Assembly: GCA_016715795.1 (NCBI GenBank)
Contig: JADJXP010000001.1
Coordinates: 620,001 to 684,000, forward strand
From: Chloracidobacterium sp.
GTDB lineage: Bacteria > Acidobacteriota > Blastocatellia > Pyrinomonadales > Pyrinomonadaceae
Length of the DNA stretch: 64,000 bases
Direction: 5' to 3'
In this document: positions 1 to 8,247 of the stretch, in pieces
Layout of the letters: each line of letters opens with the position of its first letter
How positions within the stretch are numbered: position 1 is the first letter of the stretch
Made by a program: the position numbers and the translations under genes
Notes under the pieces: model-generated
Databases searched by the model: none
Seen by the model: only the letters and a program-made list of their open reading frames with translations
Told to the model about the DNA's origin: nothing

Positions 1-65
1 TGCCGATAGCGCCGTATTACGACAATCCTAACGACGGCGTGCTGTTCATGGAACTCACGCTCTAG
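1..65 (+). CDS. C-terminal tail of an unidentified protein (truncated by window edge)
   Basis: An open frame enters from the left edge (codons in phase with position 3) and reads PIAPYYDNPNDGVLFMELTL before a TAG at 63-65. Its stop overlaps the stop of the convergent minus-strand gene, the usual tight tail-to-tail arrangement, which supports a real gene end. Twenty residues are too few to identify the protein. Confidence 0.5.
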   Translation, partial: PIAPYYDNPNDGVLFMELTL

Positions 66-847
66 GCATACTGTCCGCCGCCAAAGCCGTATTCCGTCGG
101 CGGAGGCGGCGCCATGTTGAGCGGCGTGCCTGCATACGGAAAGACCATCCTGTAAACGAACACCTGACCGATATACATTACAGGTATCGAGATCAGGAAC
201 ATGCCTATGCAAAGCATGAGCATACCGACAAGCATGATCGGGATCAGAAGAATGAAGTAGAGGATCAGTCCGCCAATGTTGCTCATGGCGGCCCTTGCGC
301 TCAGCTTGATCGCCTCGCCTGCGCCAAGGTCGTGCTCGATGATCAGGGGAACTGCAAATAGAAAGATCGCCCACCATGCGAATGAGAACAGCATGAAGAC
401 GACCAGCACCACCACGAAGAGCACTATCATCCCGCTCGATATGGCAAGGTCGCTCCCCGATATCTGGAAGAAGTTTCGGCCGCCACCGTCAATTCCCTTG
501 AGGCCGATCTCCGCAAACTGGGCCGCGTACTGCAAGACCTGCGCGATGATGCCTGGGATCGACTGGATCAGCCCGATGATCATAAGCGGCAGGAACTTCT
601 CAAAGCCCTTGAACATCATGCCAAACTCGACCGGTTCGCCCCGCATGTCGCGCAGGACGACGTAGTAAACGCCGCCCATGATCGGACCCAGAAGGAAGAT
701 GTTCAGGCACGGGACGCAGCCCGTCAGCAGCATGGCGATCAGCGAAATGCCAATGTACATGCCGTATTTGGCCTTTAGCGTCTCCCATGCGTTGCTGACG
801 CATTCTCCGGCGCTTATCGCGCCGGAGAGGTATTGAATATGGGTCAT
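62..847 (-). CDS. Polytopic membrane protein of unknown function (DUF975/YciC-like fold suspected)
   Basis: The 261-residue protein has about five to six hydrophobic segments: roughly residues 30-60 (a double span around GCVPCLNIF), 85-105, 140-170 (a valine-rich span), and 195-235. A glycine/proline-rich tail ends at GGGQYA. The pattern of a short soluble N-terminus with a WETLKAKYG-like helix, then paired helices, resembles bacterial DUF975/YciC-type inner-membrane proteins; this is resemblance only. Its ATG lies 4 bases after the stop of the M28 peptidase, so the two are probably one transcript. No catalytic motif is visible. It could be a membrane-organisation or transport accessory protein, but function is unknown. 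Confidence 0.8.
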   Translation of the reverse strand: MTHIQYLSGAISAGECVSNAWETLKAKYGMYIGISLIAMLLTGCVPCLNIFLLGPIMGGVYYVVLRDMRGEPVEFGMMFKGFEKFLPLMIIGLIQSIPGIIAQVLQYAAQFAEIGLKGIDGGGRNFFQISGSDLAISSGMIVLFVVVLVVFMLFSFAWWAIFLFAVPLIIEHDLGAGEAIKLSARAAMSNIGGLILYFILLIPIMLVGMLMLCIGMFLISIPVMYIGQVFVYRMVFPYAGTPLNMAPPPPTEYGFGGGQYA

Positions 848-851
848 AGTA

Positions 852-2558
852 TTAACGAACCGCCTTTCGCGGCATCTTCTCGTCCATCATCGCTGTTTGA
901 TAGACGAATGAAGCAAGGATGACGGCCATCTGCTTCATATCATCGGCCTGGATCCGATCGAAGACGTCCATATTCGAATGGTGCGTTCGCGTATCATATT
1001 CGATCTCATCTTGAATAAACTGAAATCCCGGCAACCCTATCGCGTCAAACGCAAGGTGGTCGGTCCCGCCCGTATTTGACAGCGTCAGCGTGTCGGCGCC
1101 CATGTCCTTGAATGGAGCCAGCCATGAGCGGAAGATAGGCCTGACATTCTCATTGCCCTGCATATAAACGCCGCGAACCTTGCCCGTGCCATTATCGATA
1201 TTGAAGTAGGCCGAGAATTTCTCATAGTCCGGCAGCTTGGTCAACGGAAGCGGGGCCTGGCCCTGCCTGCCGCCGCCAAACATCGGCGTCGTGCCGTCGC
1301 CACGGTAGCCAAAGTGCTGTTTGACATACGCCCGTGACCCGAGCAGGCCTTGTTCCTCGCCGGTCCACAGCGCGATGCGGATCGTGCGGCGCGGTTTAAG
1401 GCCGAGCGTTTGCAGGATCCGGACCGCTTCCATCATTACAGCGCAGCCTGCGCCGTTGTCAGTCGCGCCGGTGCCGCCGTGCCATGAATCGAGATGCCCG
1501 CCCAGCATCACGATCTCGTCCGCCTTGTCCGAGCCCGGGATCTCGGCAATTGTGTTGTAGGCGTTGGGGTCCTCATCCTGATACGCCACGGCGAGGTCGA
1601 TCGTCATCGTCACCTTTTCGCCGGCATCTATCATTCTGGCAACGCGATTAAAGTGCTCCACGGCCGCGCTGATCTGGATCGGCACTTTGGCGTCCTTGGT
1701 ACGGACGTTAGGGAACGGCTGGCCCGTTGTCGGCGGGGCATCAGGCGGAACGGCTGCGGCGCCTTGAACAAAGACCGTGCCGCCGTCACCGCGGGCAGAG
1801 TCGATAAGGATCGCCGCACCCTCATCCGCCAGGAAACGCATCCGCTTATTATTGAACTGCATCATCTGTGCAAAATTCCCCGGGAAACCGCCGCTCTGCG
1901 TGATCGTCGCCGGATCCGGAGCGTCGGCCATGCTGAGCAGTTCCTTATCGCTCGCACGTTCTGCCTGAGGTTCGAAATGCGCTTTCGGCTCGCGGATGTT
2001 GCCGAGCATCACGATCTTGCCCTTGAGCTTGCCCTTGTATTGCTCCAACTCGGCTTCGTTTGCCGCCGACATTCTTACCACCTCGCCGGTGAAAGCCGTG
2101 CTCGCGGGAGCAGGGGCCGCCGCAGTCTTCTTTTTTGCTTTCTGGTCGACGGCGGGAGCAGGGATCAGCGTATCTGTTCCCGGCGACCACGCCTTAGGAT
2201 ATGAGATCAAGGGAAATGCTGTCGGCCCATCCACCTGGGCCGAATATCGCTTTAGCGTCCAACCACGTCCGAACGGCCCCCACGATTCGAGGTGTGCATT
2301 TTGCAGGCCCCATTTAGCAAGCGTATCGCGCGTCCATTCATTAGCGCGTTTTAGGCCGGGGCTGCCGGTCAGTCTCGGGCCGATAACATCGGTCATATAA
2401 CTCAAGGTCTGCATAACCTGCGAGCGGTTCATGCCTTCGTCCTTGATGCGGTCGATCACGTCCTTTGGTGCGGCGTAGGGCCTGCTCTGCGCCAGAGATA
2501 CGCTCGGCAGCAGGACCGAAGTCATCAAAAATAGGCCCAAAATACGGCGTTTCAACAT
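852..2558 (-). CDS. Secreted M28-family zinc aminopeptidase with PA-like insert
   Basis: A 568-residue exported metallopeptidase. An N-terminal signal peptide (MLKRRILGLFLMTSVLLPSV, cleavage near SLAQ) precedes a region of the PA/protease-associated type around residues 130-300. The catalytic M28 domain follows: GGHLDSWHGGTGATDNGAG supplies the first zinc His and bridging Asp near 355-370, WTGEEQGLLGSRAY the catalytic Glu and second ligand near 400, and THHSNMDVFDRI the last His near 535. M28 peptidases cut N-terminal residues from peptides, in the periplasm or outside. The start is the ATG preceded by AGGAG. It is cotranscribed with the downstream membrane protein (4-base gap). Confidence 0.93.
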   Translation of the reverse strand: MLKRRILGLFLMTSVLLPSVSLAQSRPYAAPKDVIDRIKDEGMNRSQVMQTLSYMTDVIGPRLTGSPGLKRANEWTRDTLAKWGLQNAHLESWGPFGRGWTLKRYSAQVDGPTAFPLISYPKAWSPGTDTLIPAPAVDQKAKKKTAAAPAPASTAFTGEVVRMSAANEAELEQYKGKLKGKIVMLGNIREPKAHFEPQAERASDKELLSMADAPDPATITQSGGFPGNFAQMMQFNNKRMRFLADEGAAILIDSARGDGGTVFVQGAAAVPPDAPPTTGQPFPNVRTKDAKVPIQISAAVEHFNRVARMIDAGEKVTMTIDLAVAYQDEDPNAYNTIAEIPGSDKADEIVMLGGHLDSWHGGTGATDNGAGCAVMMEAVRILQTLGLKPRRTIRIALWTGEEQGLLGSRAYVKQHFGYRGDGTTPMFGGGRQGQAPLPLTKLPDYEKFSAYFNIDNGTGKVRGVYMQGNENVRPIFRSWLAPFKDMGADTLTLSNTGGTDHLAFDAIGLPGFQFIQDEIEYDTRTHHSNMDVFDRIQADDMKQMAVILASFVYQTAMMDEKMPRKAVR

Positions 2559-2610
2559 AGTATTCTCCTGAATATATTGGAAAGAGATATGACTTACCCT
2601 TTGGCAAATG

Positions 2611-2645
2611 AAAAAGGCTGTCTGAGACTATTATCTCAGACAGCC
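2611..2645 (-). terminator. Rho-independent terminator of the outer-membrane protein gene
   Basis: A perfect 12-bp stem (arms 2616-2627 and 2634-2645, loop CTATTA) is followed on the minus strand by five T residues (2615-2611). It lies 46 bases beyond the stop of the minus-strand barrel-protein gene and upstream of the M28 peptidase start. Confidence 0.9.
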
Positions 2646-2691
2646 GCAAAATCTCTAAGCAAAGCGGGCCGTGCCCGCATATTTGCCAATC

Positions 2692-3384
2692 CTAGTGGAT
2701 AACGATACCCGCCGAGATACGGAAGTTCTTCTGGGTATGGCTACCAATATCGAAATCGGAATCCGCCTTCATAAAGATCGGATTAAAATCGAACTGGAAG
2801 ATGCGGATATCGACACGCTTGCCGACATGAACATCAACACCGCCGCCAAAGACCATCGCAAAGCTGTTCTTCGAGAGGCTGTCACTGAACGTGCTGCCGC
2901 CCGGGCTGATGCTGCCGCCGCCGCCGGTATATGTTTCCGTGTATTCGACCTTCTGATTAGCTACACCGGCGAGGACGTGGGCAAAGGGACGAACCCTGCC
3001 GCCTTCCTTCTTATTGTCCTTGAACTGAAGCCCGCCCAGAAATTGATTCGTCCTGACCTTTAGCCTGAGATCATAGGAACCGCCCTCTGGAATAAAATCA
3101 CTGAATGAACGCGTCTTGCTGTGCGAAGAAAAATCGAATTTTGCCCCGGCATAGCGATGGAAGTTGCCGGTTAGCGCGGCCTCAAATCCATGCGAGCCAA
3201 AACGGTCATCAAAATCCGACTCGAAGCCCTCTACTTTGACCTCCTCGTCCCATCCAATATCCGTATTCAGGTACGAATAGCCGCCAAAAAACTCAACCTT
3301 ATTTCGCTCATCCTGTCCCATGGCGGACATCGTAAAGAGCGAAAACACCATTGCCGCTAGGGCAATAAAGAAAATCCTTTTCAT
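2692..3384 (-). CDS. Outer-membrane beta-barrel protein, OmpW/OmpA-barrel-like
   Basis: A 230-residue protein with a clear signal peptide (MKRIFFIALAAMVFSLFTMS, cleavage after AMG). The mature part alternates polar and hydrophobic residues and has typical barrel strands: VEFFGGYSYLNTDIG at the start, AKFDFSSHSKTRSF in the middle, FAMVFGGGVDVHVGKRVDIR and the closing KNFRISAGIVIH. The mature start (E.FGGYSYL) and aromatic-poor, phenylalanine-type ending match small porin-like barrels common in Acidobacteriota. The ATG at 3384 is preferred over an in-frame TTG at 3408 because GAAGGAG lies just upstream. It has its own promoter, leader hairpin and terminator, so it is monocistronic. Substrate unknown. 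Confidence 0.85.
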   Translation of the reverse strand: MKRIFFIALAAMVFSLFTMSAMGQDERNKVEFFGGYSYLNTDIGWDEEVKVEGFESDFDDRFGSHGFEAALTGNFHRYAGAKFDFSSHSKTRSFSDFIPEGGSYDLRLKVRTNQFLGGLQFKDNKKEGGRVRPFAHVLAGVANQKVEYTETYTGGGGSISPGGSTFSDSLSKNSFAMVFGGGVDVHVGKRVDIRIFQFDFNPIFMKADSDFDIGSHTQKNFRISAGIVIH

Positions 3385-3414
3385 AATCTTATTCTCCTTC
3401 TGATCCAAACGTGT

Positions 3415-3445
3415 GGGACCATTCGAGGCCTACTCGAATGATCCC
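3415..3445 (-). promoter_or_regulatory. Leader hairpin upstream of the barrel-protein gene
   Basis: Arms 3415-3427 and 3433-3445 form a 13-bp stem with one mismatch and a 5-base loop (GCCTA). It sits in the presumed 5' untranslated region 31 bases upstream of the start codon and has no T-run after it on the minus strand. It may stabilise the message or be a binding site; no known class recognised. Confidence 0.4.
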
Positions 3446-3499
3446 AAGAAATTGAAATTGAAACACCCTGCCCCTCAAAAAGCTGACACAGTAACCAAA

Positions 3500-3528
3500 A
3501 AAATACGCCTTCTACGGCGGCGTGTCAA
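3500..3528 (-). promoter_or_regulatory. Sigma-70-type promoter for the barrel-protein gene
   Basis: On the minus strand TTGACA (3528-3523) is followed after 17 bases by TATTTT (3505-3500). The spacer also forms a short GC stem followed by a T-run, so the same stretch could serve as terminator of the methyltransferase gene. Transcription from here would give a leader of roughly 110 bases carrying the hairpin at 3415-3445. Confidence 0.45.
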
Positions 3529-3551
3529 GTTATTTTTCGTCAAAAATCTGA

Positions 3552-4133
3552 CTATACGGTAGACCAGGTCAGCGTGTATGCAGGCGGGACATTTTTTAGT
3601 ACAAGCGGGCTGCGGCGGGACTTTCCATACCGTGTTTTGAGATATTCGCGTAGCTTGATCGCCGGCGGCAAAAAATAGCCGTGAGCGTACTGAAACAGGC
3701 GAAGCTCGCATCCCTCGTCCATGAACCGCGAGATCTCGGTCAGGACGGCCTCGCTTACTTCCTTTGGCAAAGAAACAAAAGGCAAACAGCACACAAGATA
3801 ACGGACCTTCCCAAGGCCGGAATCCTTATGGATCGTGTAGGCCTCGGCCGCGTTGCCCTGAATGATATTGACGTCAGGGAAGTTTCGGTTCAGTGTCTTT
3901 ACAAGGTCCGCGTCCAGCTCTATGCCGAGGTATGACTCACGACTAGGTATCACGCCTCGAAGAAACCTCGTTATCGCTCCTGTCCCAACGCCCAACTCGA
4001 GAACGATATTATGATCGTCGGGCTCAATGCCATGAAGCATCTCCGCCGCGAGTTCGGGTGAACTGGGCGCAATGGCGCCGACCTTGAGCGGATTCTTGAG
4101 AAAAGCCTGTAGGAACTGAAGGTTCTCGTTCAT
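3552..4133 (-). CDS. SAM-dependent methyltransferase, phospholipid N-methyltransferase (PmtA)-like
   Basis: About 193 residues. FLQAFLKNPLKVGAIAPSS at the N-terminus, then motif I VLELGVGTGAITRFL and the acidic YLGIELDADLVKTLNRNFP loop, are typical of the PmtA/KsgA-like class I methyltransferases. The later LVCCLPFVSLPKEV takes the place of the catalytic NLPF/Y-type motif, as in phosphatidylethanolamine N-methyltransferases, and QYAHGYFLPPAIKLREY follows. Such enzymes methylate membrane phospholipid head groups at the cytoplasmic face. I use the ATG at 4133; a TTG at 4148 with AAAGG four bases upstream is an alternative. Lipid target is inferred from family resemblance. Confidence 0.82.
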   Translation of the reverse strand: MNENLQFLQAFLKNPLKVGAIAPSSPELAAEMLHGIEPDDHNIVLELGVGTGAITRFLRGVIPSRESYLGIELDADLVKTLNRNFPDVNIIQGNAAEAYTIHKDSGLGKVRYLVCCLPFVSLPKEVSEAVLTEISRFMDEGCELRLFQYAHGYFLPPAIKLREYLKTRYGKSRRSPLVLKNVPPAYTLTWSTV

Positions 4134-4274
4134 GCAAACTCGTGGCAACGGACCTTTGCAAAGCCCGCCAGCAAATCACACGGCCGGAATGTCGTCTGTC
4201 ATATTATAATCACAAACCTCGTTTTGGCAATACCGCTCAGCCCAACGTCGGCCTTGCCCGGCAGGTCGCATTAT

Positions 4275-6836
4275 CTAGGCTTTCTTCTTCGCCGGTTTCC
4301 GGGTCTGCGTTTTTTTAGCCGAAGGTCTCGCCTTTTTTGAGAACGCTCCCGGCACCTCGGCCTCGATCCGCTTCTTTACCTCTTCCAATGTCAGTGCCGC
4401 AGCATCCTCAGCCGTCGCGCGCGTTCCGTCACCTCGCTTGGGAATATTTATTACCTTTTTGCCAAATTTGATTACAGGGCCCCAACGGGCATTCTCGACT
4501 GATATCTTTTCGTCTTCCCAGCGGTGTATGTAACGATTTGCTTCCTTTTCGCGCTTTGCATCGATAAGTTCGTTCATCTCGGCCTGCGTCAGGTGATCAA
4601 GATCGTAACGCCGCGGCACATTGATGAACATGCCGTCCCACTTAATGAATGGCCCGAAGCGTCCGGAACCCTTTGTGATCGGTTTGCCGTCATACTCGCC
4701 AACCGGTGTTTCGGCTTCTTGTTTGGCCTTGATATAGCCGATTGCCATTTCAGTATCGACGACCGCAAGGTCAGTGCCGCGGGGTACGGAGACAAATTCG
4801 TCGCCCCATTTTATATAAGGCCCGTATCGGCCCACGCCGGCTGACAATTCTTTGCCCTCGTACGTGCCCATTGTGCTTTGCAGCTTGAACAAGGCTAACG
4901 CTTCCTCAAACGTAATGGTCTCAATGCTTTGGCCGGTTGGGACCTTTGCAAATCTCGGTTTCTCTTCCTGATCGACGGTGCCGATCTGGATGATCGGGCC
5001 ATAGCGGGCCATGCGGGCGATGACCGGTTTGCCGGATTCGGGATCGATGCCCAGTTGCCGCTCCGCTTTTACGCGTTCCGCCCTCTCGATGGTATTGTCG
5101 ACGTCTCGTTTGAATGGCCCATAAAATTCATCGAGCATCGTGTGCCATTCGAGCTTCCCTTCAGCCACCTCGTCGAATTCTTCTTCGATCCTCGCGGTGA
5201 AGCCGTAGTCCATGATGGCGTCAAAATGCTCTTTAAGAAAATCGGTCACCACCAGCCCGAGGTCGGTCGGGAACAGCTTTGCCTTTTCTGCACCCGTGTT
5301 CTCGGAATCTTGCGTCTTGCTGATCGATCCGTCTTTCAATATCAGGATCCTGAAAGCCCTCGGAGTGCCTTCCTTATCCCGTTTCTCAACATAGCCGCGT
5401 TTTAGGATGGTTGAGATCGTCGGAGCGTATGTGGACGGGCGGCCGATACCTAGCTCCTCGAGTTTCTTGACGAGTGATGCTTCGGTGTATCGCGGCTGAG
5501 AGCGGCTGAACCGCTCGGTTGCCCGTAGTTCCACGAGCGGCAGCAACTGGCCTACGGTCATCGGCGGCAACAGGCCTTGTGATGCTTCTTCCTGGTCGTC
5601 CTCATCTTTATCCTCTCGATAGACCTTCAGAAACCCGTCAAACTTCAATACCTCGCCCGCGGCCGTAAGCTCTTCTTTATTTGTCGAGATCTCGATCTTG
5701 ACGGTCGTTTTCTCCAGCTCGGCCTCAGCCATTTGCGATGCGATCGTTCGCTTCCAGATCAGTTCATACAGCCGTCGCCATTCCTCGTCGTTAATGGTGG
5801 TCGCCAGGGCATTGGTCGGGCGAATGGCCTCGTGTGCTTCCTGGGCAGCTTCGTTCTTATTCTTGAATTTCCGGGACTGGTGATACCTTTCGCCAAACAT
5901 ATTGTTCACGGCGTGCTTGATGTCGTCCATCGCCGTATCGCTCAGGTTCACGCTGTCGGTGCGCATATAGGTAATATGGCCGTTCTCATACAGCCTCTGG
6001 GCTATCTGCATGGTTCGTGCCACGCCGTAGCCCAGTTTTCTCGAAGCTTCCTGCTGCAGCGTAGATGTCGTGAACGGCGGGGCCGGCGAGCGTTTGCCAG
6101 GCTTGACACGAATATCGGTCACCGTGTATTCCGCCCCGACACACCCCTGCAAGAACCTTTCCGCATCGTCAGCGCTTTCCTGCTTTCGCCCTTCGGCCTT
6201 GAAAGTTACCTTTTTTCCGGTTATGTCATCGGCAGCAAAAAGCCCCTCGATCTTGAAGTGGATTACCTGTTGAAAAGCATTGATCTCGCGTTCGCGATCG
6301 GCGATCAGACGGACCGCGACGCTCTGCACGCGGCCAGCGCTGAGGCTATTGTTGCTCGTGCTGATCTTTCGCCACAGCACGGGGCTCAACTCAAATCCGA
6401 CAATGCGATCCAGCACGCGGCGGGCCTGCTGGGCCATGACGAGGTCCATGTTCACCGTGCGGGGGCTGCGGACAGCCGCTTCAATCGCAGGCTTTGTGAT
6501 CTCGTGAAACACGATGCGTTTTGTCGATGCCGGATCGAGACCCAACACCTCGCACAGGTGCCAGCTAATGGCCTCGCCCTCACGGTCCTCGTCAGTTGCG
6601 AGCCATACTTCGGCGGATCTTTTTGCCAGAGACCTCAGTTCGCTGACGACCTTTTTCTTTTCATCGGGGACAATATAGCGAGGTTCGAAATCGTTTGCGA
6701 TATCGATACCCATTCCCGCCTTTTCGAGATCGCGGATGTGTCCAAAGCAGCTATTTACCTGAAAATCAGCGCCGAGGATCTTTTCGATGGTTTTGGCTTT
6801 TGCGGGGCTCTCAACTATTAAGAGGTTCTTTGACAT
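4275..6836 (-). CDS. topA: DNA topoisomerase I
   Basis: An 853-residue type IA topoisomerase that relaxes negative supercoils through a transient 5'-phosphotyrosine. The TOPRIM domain starts at NLLIVESPAKAKTIEKILG and includes the acidic ATDEDREGEAISWHL motif. The active-site tyrosine is in GHITYMRTDSVNLSD (about residue 300), and YTEASLVKKLEELGIGRPST marks the central domain. The C-terminus has no four-cysteine zinc fingers but carries repeated Topo-C modules (YGPIIQIG, YGPYIKWG, FGPFIKWDG, WGPVIKFGKKV) and a lysine-rich tail ending KKKA. The ATG at 6836 gives the canonical MSKNLLIVESPAK start. It lies downstream of dprA on the same strand, a pairing (dprA-topA) common in bacteria. Confidence 0.97.
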   Translation of the reverse strand: MSKNLLIVESPAKAKTIEKILGADFQVNSCFGHIRDLEKAGMGIDIANDFEPRYIVPDEKKKVVSELRSLAKRSAEVWLATDEDREGEAISWHLCEVLGLDPASTKRIVFHEITKPAIEAAVRSPRTVNMDLVMAQQARRVLDRIVGFELSPVLWRKISTSNNSLSAGRVQSVAVRLIADREREINAFQQVIHFKIEGLFAADDITGKKVTFKAEGRKQESADDAERFLQGCVGAEYTVTDIRVKPGKRSPAPPFTTSTLQQEASRKLGYGVARTMQIAQRLYENGHITYMRTDSVNLSDTAMDDIKHAVNNMFGERYHQSRKFKNKNEAAQEAHEAIRPTNALATTINDEEWRRLYELIWKRTIASQMAEAELEKTTVKIEISTNKEELTAAGEVLKFDGFLKVYREDKDEDDQEEASQGLLPPMTVGQLLPLVELRATERFSRSQPRYTEASLVKKLEELGIGRPSTYAPTISTILKRGYVEKRDKEGTPRAFRILILKDGSISKTQDSENTGAEKAKLFPTDLGLVVTDFLKEHFDAIMDYGFTARIEEEFDEVAEGKLEWHTMLDEFYGPFKRDVDNTIERAERVKAERQLGIDPESGKPVIARMARYGPIIQIGTVDQEEKPRFAKVPTGQSIETITFEEALALFKLQSTMGTYEGKELSAGVGRYGPYIKWGDEFVSVPRGTDLAVVDTEMAIGYIKAKQEAETPVGEYDGKPITKGSGRFGPFIKWDGMFINVPRRYDLDHLTQAEMNELIDAKREKEANRYIHRWEDEKISVENARWGPVIKFGKKVINIPKRGDGTRATAEDAAALTLEEVKKRIEAEVPGAFSKKARPSAKKTQTRKPAKKKA

Positions 6837-6930
6837 TCTGAAAAAAATACGCCGGCACAAGTTTCGTACCGACGGTTAAGACTACTAACACCTCGTTTGC
6901 GATCTTGTCAATTCTGATTCGAAAAGAGAG

Positions 6931-8058
6931 TTACATTCTCCGGGCGTAGTGTTTGCCCGGAAGGACACGGATCAGGTCGCGGATATCGAGGCTCACTAGG
7001 GCGGCGTTCAGGTCGCCAAATGACAGAGCACTTGTCTCAAGAAGTATGTCGATGTGCGTCGGTTCGTCCGGGTTCAAAATGTCCCAGACTGTGCGTTCAT
7101 GCGGGCTGAGATCGGCCGGGATGAGAGGTTGCTGGCGACCTTCGGATACCTCCGTTTCCTTGTCGACCGGCGGCGGCAGGATCGTTGCAGCGATCTCAGC
7201 CGGCAGTTCGGCAACCACGTCCTGCCATTGCTGAACGAGCTTTGCACCACTCTTAATAAGGTAATTCGTCCCGAATGAGTTGCCCGAAGTGATATTGCCC
7301 GGAACGGCCATCACATCGCGGCCCTGCTCGGCCGCCAGCCGCGCGGTGATGAGCGAGCCGCTGCGTTCCGATGCCTCAACGATCAGCACGCCGTAGCTAA
7401 GGCCGCTAATGATGCGATTGCGAAAAGGGAAATGCTCGGCCAGCGGCGGCGTACCCAGAGGAAACTGCGTAACGATACATCCGCCCGACCCGATTATCTC
7501 GTGCACCAGCTTGGTATTCTCTCGCGGATAATAGCGATCGAGTCCCGTACCCATCACGCCGATCGTTCGGCCTTGTCCGCGTATCGCTCCGCGATGGGCC
7601 GCGGCATCGATACCGCGGGCGAGGCCGGAAACGATCGTAATTCCACGCGATGCGAGGTCACGGCCAAGCATCTCAGCGGCATTCTCGCCATACGTTGAAC
7701 AGGTACGCGAACCGATGACACCGATACACGGCTGATCGGCGCAAGCCTGCCAGTCGCCCTTTGCATACAACACCGGCGGCGGGTCGGCGATCTCACGCAG
7801 CATCGACGGATAGCTGCCGTCGTCGAGTATCAGAATGTCGCCGCCGAGCTTTTTGACACGTTCCAGTTCGTCGGCAGCACGTTCGTGAAACTCACGCTTA
7901 ATGATGCTGTCCGTTGTTTCCGGCTTGAGCCGCAGCGATTCGAGCTCGGTCCGCCGCGCATGAAAAACACTTGACGCAGAGCCAAATCGTTCTAATAACC
8001 GTGTCGCCGCTCGCGGACCCACGCCCGGGGTCATGTTCAGGGCTATCCAATCGATCAT
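6931..8058 (-). CDS. dprA: DNA processing protein DprA
   Basis: A 375-residue DprA/Smf homologue; it loads RecA onto incoming single-stranded DNA during natural transformation. A helix-hairpin-helix-like N-terminus (MTPGVGPRAATRLLERFG, residues 9-26) precedes the Rossmann-like core with GSRTCSTYGENAAEMLG, IVSGLARGIDAAAHRGAI and VMGTGLDRYYPRENTKLV. The core continues through QFPLGTPPLAEHFPFRNRII and ITARLAAEQGRDVMAVPG. The C-terminal 80 residues form the winged-helix domain (LSPHERTVWDILNPDEPTHID). The gene stop is 94 bases before the topA start, and a tRNA-Sec gene lies 34 bases upstream of its start, so the three may share a transcript. Confidence 0.96.
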   Translation of the reverse strand: MIDWIALNMTPGVGPRAATRLLERFGSASSVFHARRTELESLRLKPETTDSIIKREFHERAADELERVKKLGGDILILDDGSYPSMLREIADPPPVLYAKGDWQACADQPCIGVIGSRTCSTYGENAAEMLGRDLASRGITIVSGLARGIDAAAHRGAIRGQGRTIGVMGTGLDRYYPRENTKLVHEIIGSGGCIVTQFPLGTPPLAEHFPFRNRIISGLSYGVLIVEASERSGSLITARLAAEQGRDVMAVPGNITSGNSFGTNYLIKSGAKLVQQWQDVVAELPAEIAATILPPPVDKETEVSEGRQQPLIPADLSPHERTVWDILNPDEPTHIDILLETSALSFGDLNAALVSLDIRDLIRVLPGKHYARRM

Positions 8059-8092
8059 CCTTTGCTGCTAACTGCTTACCGTCTACTGATCT

Positions 8093-8190
8093 TGGCGGAG
8101 GCGTGTGGGAGTCGAACCCACCTGACGACGCTCTCGCGCCGTCACAACGGTTTTGAAGACCGCGCCCATCACCGGACAAGCCGCGCCTCC
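8093..8190 (-). tRNA. selC: tRNA-Sec (anticodon UCA)
   Basis: Read on the minus strand this is a 98-base tRNA including an encoded CCA (8095-8093) after discriminator G. The acceptor strand GGAGGCG (8190-8184) pairs with CGCCTCC before the discriminator. The anticodon loop CTTCAAA has UCA at 8156-8154, flanked by a GCGGT/ACCGT stem. A long variable arm (GACGGCGCGAGAGCGTCGTC) and T-arm GTGGG-TTCGACT-CCCAC follow. Length, long extra arm and UCA anticodon are the hallmarks of bacterial selenocysteine tRNA; E. coli tRNA-Sec has the same CTTCAAA loop and GTTCGACTCC T-loop. The eighth acceptor pair would be C-A, a mismatch. Its use is supported by the UGA-containing selD at 34.8 kb. Confidence 0.96.
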
Positions 8191-8216
8191 GCATCTAAGA
8201 TAAAGCCATTCCTCTA

Positions 8217-8247
8217 ATTAGTAATTGCTGATTTGATAATTACTAAT
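8217..8247. repeat. AT-rich inverted repeat after the M20 peptidase gene
   Basis: Perfect 10-base arms ATTAGTAATT (8217-8226) and AATTACTAAT (8238-8247) with an 11-base loop. It starts at the stop of the minus-strand peptidase gene and lies upstream of tRNA-Sec. No T-run follows, so it is a weak terminator candidate or a processing/promoter element for selC. Confidence 0.4.

Noticed and set aside
1494..2204. 236-codon plus-strand frame over the M28 peptidase gene
   Set aside because: Arg/His-rich antisense frame without recognisable features; the peptidase on the other strand is complete.
5733..6821. 362-codon open frame on the plus strand over topA
   Set aside because: It is the antisense shadow of topA; no start signal and no family resemblance, while the minus strand shows a complete topoisomerase.
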